DNA from: Lachnospiraceae bacterium
Lineage (GTDB): Bacteria > Bacillota > Clostridia > Lachnospirales > Lachnospiraceae
Assembly: GCA_004552595.1 (NCBI GenBank)
Contig: SFNX01000036.1
Location: 1-27,885 of the forward strand
Length of the DNA: 27,885 bases
Direction: 5' to 3'
Below are positions 8,399 to 16,384 of the stretch, piece after piece (the stretch's first letter is position 1; each line of letters begins with the position of its first letter). The notes beneath the pieces were generated by a model. The model was not told where the DNA came from and ran no database searches. It worked only from the letters and a program-made list of their open reading frames with translations. The translations under genes were made by a program, and so were the position numbers.

Positions 8399-9805
8399 TT
8401 ACACTCTCTTAAAAATACTATACGGACAATAAACTACTATCATATCTTTATTGAAGGTCTTATCTGCATTAATCGCAGACTTTTTGACCATCATACAATC
8501 GGTACATACGCCTGCAACTTCTCTTGTAAGCTTTGCTCTGTGAAGGTAACCCGAAAAGTTCTTGTTAAGACCACTGAAATCAGGTGTAAGCTCTCCTTCT
8601 TCATTTACGCTATAACCTGCACTTTCGATTTTACCTTTATTAATAACAAGTCCACCTACACAGCCCACTTCATCACGCTTAAGAATTCCAAGCATCTCTT
8701 CAATTCCGTCGGCATTCGTAAGTCTTACATTGTCATTAATAATCATTGCATATTTAAAATCACTCTCTTTAAGCTCATCTATACTTAATGCCTTAAGTTC
8801 ATCAAGGCTCATGATTTTAACATCAGTTAAGTCATGTGCACTCACCTTATATTTTACCCTGTAAAATCCAAGATGCATTGTATCACTTACCTCTGCATCT
8901 ATATGAAGTCTTTCAAGGTGAGCCTTGACTGCTCTCTTTCCTGCTTCGTATGCATATAATTTTGAATCAGGGTTAGTTGCAGTTGAGCTTGTATGGCTTC
9001 TCCAGTGATAAAGCACTTTACCAATGTGCTTGATTTCGTTTCTATTTAGCTTCTCAACGCATCTTAATATAAAATCATGGTCCTGTGCGCCGTCATAATC
9101 CTTATCAAAGCCGCCTACCGACAATGCAAGCTCTCTGCTAACCGTTAACATATGACATATATAATTATTGCTTCGCAGTAAATCTATGTCAAAGTCAGGC
9201 TTTATATGATGATCGAAGAACGTATCACACTCATCATTGCACTTATCTTCATCTGAATAAACAAGCTTAATCTGATTTACAGGTGCCGTTTCAAAAACAT
9301 TCATGACTTCAAATAATGCGTTCTTAGTAAGTATATCATCATGGTCAAGGAATACGACATACTCACCGGTTGCAAGCTTAAGTGCCTCGTTTGTGTTTTC
9401 CGATATTCCTTTATTTTCCTTAAGTCTTACATATTTGATTTTATCGGAATTCATGCTCTTAACGGCATTTTCAACTTCATCCGTATTGGAAGCATCTGCA
9501 ATACAAAGCTCGAAATTATCATAAGTCTGTGATAATACAGAAAAAATCATTTCTTTAATGCGTCTTGCACCCGTTTCATAAGCCGGAACTATTATGCTGA
9601 ATTTATATCTGTTTGTAAAGTTAACCGAACGCTCGAATTCTTCCTCTTCCTTATCACATATTAAATCGAACACATCCTGTGAATAAGTCTTCTCAGAATC
9701 ATCTCTTGAGAGTCTTTCGATTACTTTAAAGACTGAGGCTTTCACACCGTTTCTCTTTATGTAGCTTAAAAGCCTTTTATAATTTTCACCCGTTATTCTT
9801 CTCAT
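8399..9805 (-). CDS. GT2 glycosyltransferase, first module intact, second reduced to a remnant
   Basis: A 468-residue GT2 protein. Residues about 67-320 are a complete GT-A module: FSIIVPAYETG (69-79), DHDD (154-157), LVYSDEDK (181-188), IKPDFDIDLLRSNNYICH (201-218), QDHD (241-244) and LYHWRSHTSS. From about 348 to the end only scattered pieces of a second module remain: AMIINDNV (353-360) in place of the LNNDTE motif, RDEVGCVGG, VAGVCTDCMMVKKS, and VVYCPYS at the C-terminus. The opening strand and the NDVDxCLR segment of module two are missing, so that half cannot be a working enzyme. The first half should transfer a sugar in the cytoplasm. The start overlaps the esterase gene by 20 nt, and the next GT gene begins two bases after the last base of the stop codon. 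Confidence 0.9.
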   Translation of the reverse strand: MRRITGENYKRLLSYIKRNGVKASVFKVIERLSRDDSEKTYSQDVFDLICDKEEEEFERSVNFTNRYKFSIIVPAYETGARRIKEMIFSVLSQTYDNFELCIADASNTDEVENAVKSMNSDKIKYVRLKENKGISENTNEALKLATGEYVVFLDHDDILTKNALFEVMNVFETAPVNQIKLVYSDEDKCNDECDTFFDHHIKPDFDIDLLRSNNYICHMLTVSRELALSVGGFDKDYDGAQDHDFILRCVEKLNRNEIKHIGKVLYHWRSHTSSTATNPDSKLYAYEAGKRAVKAHLERLHIDAEVSDTMHLGFYRVKYKVSAHDLTDVKIMSLDELKALSIDELKESDFKYAMIINDNVRLTNADGIEEMLGILKRDEVGCVGGLVINKGKIESAGYSVNEEGELTPDFSGLNKNFSGYLHRAKLTREVAGVCTDCMMVKKSAINADKTFNKDMIVVYCPYSIFKRV

Positions 9806-10985
9806 TTATTCTTACAAGATAGTCATCCCAATACTCATCCTGGAGCTTCTGAAGATTTGATAAATCAAGCGGCTCAGCGCTTTCTTCTCCTGTATAGTCA
9901 AATCCGTTTGGAATATATACCCTATCATTCTCATAATCGTAATCTATACGTTCCTTACGGTTAAGCGTATAGCATGCAACACTCTTTGCAGTCTCAATTC
10001 CTATTATGTTAAGGACAAGCTGGTTATAGTGCCATTCATCAACCATGTACTCAGCCGATACATCTGATAAAATATTGGTTCCAAGTGCGTAATATCCGCT
10101 TTCCCTGCACATATCAAGCTGCTGGTTAATAATATCATCAAAGTAATTCTTAATGCTTAGCGTTCTTCCCGGTGTAATGATAAACACCTTGTTAAGACCT
10201 TTAATAAAAAGAGGTCTTATTATATTGTCCATATTTGTGTTATAAATTTCAGGCTGAACATGGTTAGCAGCATCCGATTCACCCTGGAACCATACGACAT
10301 ATCTGTTTCTTATATAGTATCCGTTGTCATTAAGCCAGTTAACTGTTATGTCATATCTTTGCTGCATGTCAATCTGAAATCCGGCTGACTGCCATATTTC
10401 TGTAGTCGTCGCACCTTGGGATGCAGATACGCCTACAATCGGCACTCCCGTTAATGCATAGTATTCATTTGCAAAGCATGATACAATTGATCCTTTTTTT
10501 GCACCCGGTATATCACATATGCCACCGATAAAGCTCTCGTTTTTGCCGAAAGGCTCTTCAATATTATAAAGCCTGGTCGGATCTGAAATAGCTCTGAACT
10601 CATAGCCATGACCTTCCGTAACAGGTGGTGCGAGTTCTTTATCGCCGCCTGCTCCTGACATATTAGACTGTCCCATAAAGAATATAAGGTCTATTACAGG
10701 CTTTCCATCGTGCGTTACAATTGTTCCGCTTTCATCAGGCCCTTCTTCCTCTTCATCATCTTCAAGCAGGACAAACTCTTCTGAAGGAACATCTACGTCG
10801 CTTTCATTATCTGCTTTTTCTTCGGTTTTTTCTTCTGCTGCTTCACTATCCTTAGTTTCAGCGTCTTCTTCCAAAGCCTTTTCAGGCTTAACAACTTCTA
10901 CAGGATATACAACCCTTTCATCATTGCATGCACATAATGAAATCGTCATTGTAATAAGAAGAGCTAAAGACAGAATCCTTTTCAT
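9786..10985 (-). CDS. secreted SGNH acetylesterase-like lipoprotein (SASA/CE6 family)
   Basis: A 399-residue exported esterase likely to remove acetyl groups from carbohydrate. Residues 1-20 are a lipoprotein signal ending in SLCAC, with Cys20 as the likely lipidated residue. Residues about 33-88 are very acidic, probably a flexible spacer to the wall. The catalytic domain starts near residue 97: FFMGQSNMSG with nucleophile Ser107, GVSASQGATTTE (185-196), VVWFQGESDA (230-239), and DEWHY (316-320) supplying the Asp/His pair. These blocks match the sialate O-acetylesterase/carbohydrate esterase 6 (SASA, DUF303) group. An AAGGA ribosome site precedes the ATG, three bases after the GtrA gene; the 3' end overlaps the next GT gene by 20 nt. 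The natural substrate may be the acylated polymer made here or peptidoglycan (inference). Confidence 0.88.
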   Translation of the reverse strand: MKRILSLALLITMTISLCACNDERVVYPVEVVKPEKALEEDAETKDSEAAEEKTEEKADNESDVDVPSEEFVLLEDDEEEEGPDESGTIVTHDGKPVIDLIFFMGQSNMSGAGGDKELAPPVTEGHGYEFRAISDPTRLYNIEEPFGKNESFIGGICDIPGAKKGSIVSCFANEYYALTGVPIVGVSASQGATTTEIWQSAGFQIDMQQRYDITVNWLNDNGYYIRNRYVVWFQGESDAANHVQPEIYNTNMDNIIRPLFIKGLNKVFIITPGRTLSIKNYFDDIINQQLDMCRESGYYALGTNILSDVSAEYMVDEWHYNQLVLNIIGIETAKSVACYTLNRKERIDYDYENDRVYIPNGFDYTGEESAEPLDLSNLQKLQDEYWDDYLVRINEKNNG

Positions 10986-10988
10986 CTT

Positions 10989-11483
10989 TTAATCCTTTTT
11001 CTCAAGCGTCATCTTTCTGCTTATAAAGTTATATACCATAACAATCGCTGTTGCGAAAATCTTTGCCATGATTTCAATAAATTCCGATAAATCAGCAAAG
11101 AATGTTACATTGATTGATACAAGCCAGCTATAGATTACATCGTGAACCGAATAAATCCAGTTAACCTTACCGGCTAAAACATCGACATATAGCCAGAGTA
11201 AGAACGTATTAAGTAATAATCCGATCAATGAAAGCACAAGAAAAATTAAAAATTCCTTACGCCTGTCAACATCGTCCTTTCTTACAAATACAAATGCCAT
11301 ACTTGCAAGATAGTTAAAAATAAGCGAAATCGTAAATCCGCAAATACCGGCAAAAATGTAGCTGTACTGACCTGGAATTATCTTAAGTACAATTGTGTAA
11401 ACTACAAAATCGATAAGAAATGCAAGTCCTCCGACTACACCGAATTTTAATATCTGCTTAATCAACTTTTTCTTTTTTTCCAT
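10989..11483 (-). CDS. GtrA-family membrane protein (putative lipid-linked sugar flippase)
   Basis: A 164-residue protein with four membrane helices (about 9-33, 40-65, 77-100, 138-156). The first helix carries KFGVVGGLAFLIDFVVY and the second FTISLIFNYLASMAFVF, which fit the GtrA/DPMS-like family proposed to flip undecaprenyl-phosphate sugars across the membrane. I chose ATG 11483 over the in-frame TTG at 11501 because GGAAGAG lies nine bases upstream of the ATG and the next residues form the usual Lys-rich cytoplasmic start. It overlaps the GT87-like gene and is followed after three bases by the esterase. The GtrB-like synthase that would load the lipid is not evident in the window. Confidence 0.9.
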   Translation of the reverse strand: MEKKKKLIKQILKFGVVGGLAFLIDFVVYTIVLKIIPGQYSYIFAGICGFTISLIFNYLASMAFVFVRKDDVDRRKEFLIFLVLSLIGLLLNTFLLWLYVDVLAGKVNWIYSVHDVIYSWLVSINVTFFADLSEFIEIMAKIFATAIVMVYNFISRKMTLEKKD

Positions 11484-12660
11484 AATATCCCACTCTTCCA
11501 ACGATTATAGAAACTACAATCGTTAATATGTAATATAGTATTCCGACAAATATTCTGCTTGAAAGCGACTCCATAAATACACGGAGTACAAAGAATACTG
11601 AAATCATTGTAATGAAATAAAATATTTTAAGATAATTTATCCCGTTTTCACTCATGATGCACTGCGAGTTTTCAGAAAGCGCCTCGAGCTCTAAAAACAT
11701 TGCATATACTGTGATCATTACAAAGAAATCATACGTTCTGTGATACGTAATAATAAGTGACCACAAAATAAGGCATGACATATATGTGCGTTCATATTTA
11801 GGGTTCATCCTGAATGCTGATATAAATAAAGCAAGCATAATTACAAACGCAAGGATATATGCGATAACAGAGCCTGAAAACAGTGCCGAAATATCAAGTC
11901 CACCCTCTGCTGCCAATTTAGATGACACAAGAAGCGGCTTAAGTATCATATTCATTATGCTGTCATTTAGCCACCATGCACCGACTACAGTTAATACACC
12001 ATGCATAAGAACCGAGACTATAATTTCCTTATATCTCTTTTTATATATGAAGTACAGTACAAGCGGAACAGTTAATGTGTACTTAAAATAGCATATGAAA
12101 AGGGCTATAGTTACAATAAAAGCGTTTCTTTTTTCACTATATTCAGAAAAATACAGAGCTATTAAGAAGAAACAAAATGCAAATAAAGTGTGTTGCCCGA
12201 CTCCAAGCTGATTTCTGTACGGAGTGCCCGCTATCATAAGAAGACTTAACAGACAAAACGAATAGTTATCCATGTCTTTAAGAAGCGTCTTCTTAAGCAA
12301 AAACACAATAAGTGCAGTAAACAAAAGGTTTAGTACTATCCAGACATATCTTGCAGTTAACGGCTGAAGCGGTGCAAACACAAGTAATATCATAAGAAGC
12401 GACGGAAACTGGTTCGCTTCCATCTGAAGATAATACTTATCATAGCCATATTGCTCAAGTATTCCGCTTGGGTTCATATTTGCCGACTCATCATACGGAT
12501 TGATTCTGTGTGAGAATACTTTCATTGCATCCCACTGGAAATCCTGGGAATCGTGTATTGCGTTTCTTACTCCCTGAAAAAGCGATACTGCCGCTAACAG
12601 TATCAGTATAAGGAGAAGTGCATTTTTAAAATATTTGTTTTGAGATAGTTTATTTATCAA
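11458..12660 (-). CDS. GT87-like (DUF2029) membrane glycosyltransferase
   Basis: A 400-residue protein with about nine to eleven membrane helices. The first is at residues 14-29, followed by an extracytoplasmic loop with RINPYDESANMNPSG (52-66) and a FPSLLMILLVFAPL helix. The NPYD element and the following aromatic-rich loop resemble GT87/DUF2029 GT-C enzymes, which transfer sugars from polyprenyl-phosphate donors outside the membrane. The start is TTG: this frame has a TGA stop 15 nt upstream of the TTG, no ATG until residue 46, and starting there would delete the first helix. GAGG lies 10 nt before the TTG. The 3' end overlaps the GtrA gene by 26 nt, which supports joint work on a lipid-linked sugar. 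The family call is moderate; multi-pass membrane nature is certain. Confidence 0.75.
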   Translation of the reverse strand: MINKLSQNKYFKNALLLILILLAAVSLFQGVRNAIHDSQDFQWDAMKVFSHRINPYDESANMNPSGILEQYGYDKYYLQMEANQFPSLLMILLVFAPLQPLTARYVWIVLNLLFTALIVFLLKKTLLKDMDNYSFCLLSLLMIAGTPYRNQLGVGQHTLFAFCFFLIALYFSEYSEKRNAFIVTIALFICYFKYTLTVPLVLYFIYKKRYKEIIVSVLMHGVLTVVGAWWLNDSIMNMILKPLLVSSKLAAEGGLDISALFSGSVIAYILAFVIMLALFISAFRMNPKYERTYMSCLILWSLIITYHRTYDFFVMITVYAMFLELEALSENSQCIMSENGINYLKIFYFITMISVFFVLRVFMESLSSRIFVGILYYILTIVVSIIVGRVGYYGKKEKVD

Positions 12661-12686
12661 GCCTCTACCGCCTCAATTACTGCCAT
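12657..12686 (-). other. out-of-frame remnant of the mutase tail, ending in TTGA overlap with the next gene
   Basis: After codon AAA of RPSGTEPKIK, the frame that continues from the ATG at 12686 reads MAVIEAVEA and stops at TGA (12659-12657). This looks like the last helix of a phosphohexomutase. Its TGA overlaps the TTG start of the GT87 gene (12660-12658) as TTGA, a usual coupled junction. The actual mutase frame stops earlier at 12679-12677. An internal out-of-frame deletion of roughly 20-30 codons would explain this. An assembly error is the main alternative. Confidence 0.5.
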
Positions 12687-14320
12687 TTAATCTTAGGTTC
12701 TGTTCCCGAAGGCCTCATGCAGCACCATGAATTATTCTCAAGGTCAAAGTACAATACATTTGACTCAGGAAGATTGGTTTTAGTCTTTTCTTTGGTTGTT
12801 AAGTCAAGTATTTCGCCCTTCTTGTAATCTCTGAAGCTTAATACCTTAAGACCGTCAATTTCAGTTAATGGATTGGTTCGAATCTTTTCCATCATTGACT
12901 TAATCTGTTCAGCTCCCTCAATACCCTTAAGAGTGATTGTGTGCATTCCTTCAGCAAAATATCCGTACTTTTCGTAAATGTTGATCATCTGATCCCATAC
13001 TGTAATGCCCTGCTTTTTGCAAAAAGCCGCAACCTCACAAAGACACATAACAGCTACAACAGCATCCTTGTCTCTTGCATGTGTTCCCGCAAGACAGCCA
13101 TAGCTTTCTTCAAGTCCGAATACATAATTATATGTATTATTCTCAATAAACCACTTAATCTGCTCACCGATAAACTTAAATCCGGTTAACACTTCAACAA
13201 GGTGAACATTATAGTCTTTAGCAATCGGATCAGCTAAATTTGTCGTTACTATTGTTTTTACAAGAGCAGGATTTTCAGGCATTGTTCCTGTCTTAGTACG
13301 CTCTCTTAGTATATATTCCGCAATCAGCATTCCTGACATATTGCCGTTAAATGCAATATATTCACCGCTCTTTGAATCCTTAGCATAAATTCCGAGTCTG
13401 TCGGCATCCGGGTCTGTTGCAAGCACGATGTCTGCATCAACTTCTCTAGCAAGCTTAAGAGCAAGCTCAAATGCCTTAGGATCTTCAGGATTCGGGTATT
13501 CAAGAGTTGTAAAATTCGGGTCCGGAAGCTCCTGCTCCTTAACTACGTATACGTGCTTAAATCCAAGCTCTTTAAGAATTCGTCTTACAGGAATGTTACC
13601 TGTTCCGTTAAACGGTGAGTATACAATCTTAATGTCATCTGCAACTTCCCTTATAACCTCAGGATGAATGATAAGCTTTTTAAGCTCTTCCATGTAGGCA
13701 TCATCAAGTTCTTCATCAATAATGCAGTAAAGATGCTTTGAAATTGCTGTCTCCTTACCGATTGTCTTAGCATCTCTGTAGCTTTCGACTTTATTGACAC
13801 AATCGATAATCTCTTTATCTCTTGGCGGAGTAATCTGTGCCCCATCCTCCCAGTATACCTTATATCCGTTATATTCAGGCGGATTGTGGCTTGCGGTAAT
13901 TACAATTCCTGCCGTTGCATGTAAATATCTTACGGCAAATGAAAGCATCGGAGTCGGATGAAGCGTTGAAAATACAAACGACTTTATTCCGTTAGCGTTT
14001 AAGCAAAGTGCTGCCTCATCTGCAAATTCCTTAGACATAAGTCTTGAATCGTATGCAATTGCAACGCCTTTATCTTGAGTCCCCTGCATAAGAATATAAT
14101 TTGCAAGTCCCTGTGTTGCCTTTCTTACTGTATAAATATTCATTCTGTTAGTACCGGCGCCGATTACACCTCTTAAGCCGCCTGTACCAAAATCAAGATC
14201 TTTATAAAATCTGTCTTCTATCTCTGCTTCATCTTTTCTTATTGAAATAAGTTCTTCGTGAATTTCTTTATCAAAATATTTATCTGAGCACCAGAATTCA
14301 TATTTCTCTTTATAATTCAT
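12677..14320 (-). CDS. pgcA: phosphoglucomutase/phosphomannomutase (PgcA type), C-terminus truncated
   Basis: Alpha-D-phosphohexomutase that interconverts hexose-6-phosphate and hexose-1-phosphate, which would feed glucose-1-phosphate to RfbA. Motifs: GTGGLRG (45-51), catalytic serine loop TASHNPP (142-148), metal loop DPDADR (303-308), sugar loop EESYG (404-408) and phosphate loop RPSGTEPK (536-543). The protein is 547 residues and stops four residues after the phosphate loop (IKWQ), while relatives continue for roughly 30-40 residues. The DNA after the break reads AVIEAVEA then TGA in another frame, as expected for the family's tail (separate entry). The active site residues are all present, so activity may survive. 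An AAAGGAG ribosome site precedes the ATG. Glucose versus mannose preference cannot be decided. Confidence 0.92.
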   Translation of the reverse strand: MNYKEKYEFWCSDKYFDKEIHEELISIRKDEAEIEDRFYKDLDFGTGGLRGVIGAGTNRMNIYTVRKATQGLANYILMQGTQDKGVAIAYDSRLMSKEFADEAALCLNANGIKSFVFSTLHPTPMLSFAVRYLHATAGIVITASHNPPEYNGYKVYWEDGAQITPPRDKEIIDCVNKVESYRDAKTIGKETAISKHLYCIIDEELDDAYMEELKKLIIHPEVIREVADDIKIVYSPFNGTGNIPVRRILKELGFKHVYVVKEQELPDPNFTTLEYPNPEDPKAFELALKLAREVDADIVLATDPDADRLGIYAKDSKSGEYIAFNGNMSGMLIAEYILRERTKTGTMPENPALVKTIVTTNLADPIAKDYNVHLVEVLTGFKFIGEQIKWFIENNTYNYVFGLEESYGCLAGTHARDKDAVVAVMCLCEVAAFCKKQGITVWDQMINIYEKYGYFAEGMHTITLKGIEGAEQIKSMMEKIRTNPLTEIDGLKVLSFRDYKKGEILDLTTKEKTKTNLPESNVLYFDLENNSWCCMRPSGTEPKIKWQ

Positions 14321-14344
14321 ATCAGTAAAACTCCTTTATATTAA

Positions 14345-16384
14345 TCATTCAACCATACCTTTAGGGTTACCCTTTAATACATAGTTTGAGTAATCAAGCG
14401 AGAAATTCGGGTTATAGTATGGATCTCCCTTTTCAAGAAGTTCCTTCCATCTTGTCCTGAAAAGCTCACATTCCTTGTTGTATCTGTCGGCATTTTCCTT
14501 TGATGCTTCTTCTGTAACATCAGTTCCTCTAGACTTTGACTCATAGTGGAAAAGCTCCGCAAAAGGTGTGAACACATTAAGCTTTCCAAGCTCTCTTAAG
14601 CGTAAGCAGTAATCAACGTCATTAAGTGCAACCTTAAATTCTTCATCAAGTCCGCCGACACTTTCGTATAACTCTTTTTTAGTCATCATGCATGCGCCTG
14701 TAACAGCCGACACATTCTGCGCATAGCAAAGTCTTCCCATGTATCCTAAGTTGTCCTTACCCATTCTGTAATGTGTATGACCTGCTGTTCTGTGCGCACC
14801 AAGCCCGATTACAATTCCTGCATGCTGAATTGCATAATCTTCATAATAGAGCATGCAACCTACCGCACCTACGTCGTCTCTTTGAGCATACATAAGAAGC
14901 TCTTCGATCCAGTTTCTTGTAACAACCTCTGTATCGTTATTAAGGAGTATTAAATATTCACCGTTTGCTTCCTTTGCACCAAGGTTGTTGATTTTTGAAT
15001 AATTGAATTCGCCCTCGTATTTAATAACCTTTATTGCAGGGTGCTTACTTATTGTCTCGTAATATGAAAATGTCTCTTCATTAACGGAATTGTTCTCAAT
15101 AACGATAATTTCATAATTCTCATACGATGACTTCGTAGTTATTGAATCAATACATCTTCTTAAATCAGACACATGGTCCTTATTCGGAATAAGTATTGAA
15201 ACTAATGGCTTGTCGATTAAGTGATATCTGATTCTGAAAATCGTCTCAAATGCCCTTGAACTTTCAATCTTAAAGTCTGTAAAGCCTTGGCTTGATAGGT
15301 GTGCTGCAACTGCTCCCTTTGCCGCATCTATTGCATATGTTTTTGCATTTATGTCAGATGCAACAGAGCCTGCATGCGATCTCCAGTAATATAGAATTCT
15401 TGGAACATGAACGATTTTCTCTGCATTGGCAGTAAGTCTTAATATAAGGTCATGGTCCTGGCTTCCGTCAAATTCGCTTCTGAAAAGCCCTGTCTTATCA
15501 AGCAGCTTTCTTGAAAATACCGAGAAATGGCAAATGTAGTTATTAGCTCTTAAATTATCGATAGCAAAGTCAGGCTTGAAGTGAAGAGTAATCATTTTAT
15601 CGATTGAATCGCCCTTAAATGTCGTCTCATCACAATATATATAGTCTGCATCTTCATCACAGATTACCTTCATGTATTCATAAAGGGCTTCGGGATGAAG
15701 TAAATCATCATGGTCGAAAAGACCGATGTATTCGCCTGTTGCAAGCTCTAAACACGCATTTGTGTTTCCTGAAATTCCTAAATTCTTTTCAAGCTTCTTG
15801 TATACTATACGTGATTTATTAATTCCAAATGCCTTTGCAGTCTCTGCATCCTTATTCACATATTCCATGCAGATTCTCTCAACATCCTTATGTGCATCAT
15901 CTGAGCCGTCTGCTAAGCATAATTCCCACTTAACATATGTCTGGTTTATAACAGACTCAATCATCTCTCTTAAGAACTTCTCGGGCGTGTTATATAAAGG
16001 AACCAGAATCGAAATCGTAATGTCTTTAGAAAACACAGTCTCCCTCTGTCTTTTGATTTCTTCTATAGAAGGCATGCTGTTAGTTCCGTAGCTTTTATAT
16101 GCCTTTCTCTCTATTATTTTGCTCTGAATCTTCTTCATAAGCTGCTTTAAGCTGCTGTATCTTTTGATTCTTATGAAGAAATTCTTAACATGACTAAAGC
16201 ATATTCTGAACGGATACATCACTCTCCAAAGGAGCGAATTGTGGATGTTATCAAGGTGGAACTTGTAGTCATCTCTTTGCTGTTCTGCGCTGACTAAGGC
16301 TTCCGTAAGCTCCTCGTTCTTTTTAAGCTCCTTCTCGTAAAGCTCCTTATAGTATTCAAATGTCTGATTTTGTAAATCCTGCAT
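14345..16384 (-). CDS. GT2 glycosyltransferase with two intact GT-A modules
   Basis: A 679-residue enzyme likely to transfer two sugars, or the same sugar in two linkages, to the polymer. Residues about 8-48 form a charged, coiled-coil-like helix, followed by SLLWRVMYPFR (50-60), a linker often seen before such GT domains. Module one (123-390): ISILVPLYNTP, DXD motif DHDD (224-227), and QDHD (309-312) with the YYWRSHAGS end. Module two (394-625): VSILIPNKDH, NNDTE (482-486), NDVD (588-591) and the HYESKSRG end. Both modules keep the metal and acidic motifs. It starts inside the previous GT gene with a 29-nt overlap, and the sugar mutase follows after 24 nt. Acceptor and donors cannot be read from sequence. 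Confidence 0.93.
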   Translation of the reverse strand: MQDLQNQTFEYYKELYEKELKKNEELTEALVSAEQQRDDYKFHLDNIHNSLLWRVMYPFRICFSHVKNFFIRIKRYSSLKQLMKKIQSKIIERKAYKSYGTNSMPSIEEIKRQRETVFSKDITISILVPLYNTPEKFLREMIESVINQTYVKWELCLADGSDDAHKDVERICMEYVNKDAETAKAFGINKSRIVYKKLEKNLGISGNTNACLELATGEYIGLFDHDDLLHPEALYEYMKVICDEDADYIYCDETTFKGDSIDKMITLHFKPDFAIDNLRANNYICHFSVFSRKLLDKTGLFRSEFDGSQDHDLILRLTANAEKIVHVPRILYYWRSHAGSVASDINAKTYAIDAAKGAVAAHLSSQGFTDFKIESSRAFETIFRIRYHLIDKPLVSILIPNKDHVSDLRRCIDSITTKSSYENYEIIVIENNSVNEETFSYYETISKHPAIKVIKYEGEFNYSKINNLGAKEANGEYLILLNNDTEVVTRNWIEELLMYAQRDDVGAVGCMLYYEDYAIQHAGIVIGLGAHRTAGHTHYRMGKDNLGYMGRLCYAQNVSAVTGACMMTKKELYESVGGLDEEFKVALNDVDYCLRLRELGKLNVFTPFAELFHYESKSRGTDVTEEASKENADRYNKECELFRTRWKELLEKGDPYYNPNFSLDYSNYVLKGNPKGMVE

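Noticed and set aside
11484..11501. Upstream TTG start for the GtrA gene
   Set aside because: The ATG at 11483 has a well-spaced GGAAGAG site, and the longer form adds six residues that do not fit the family start.
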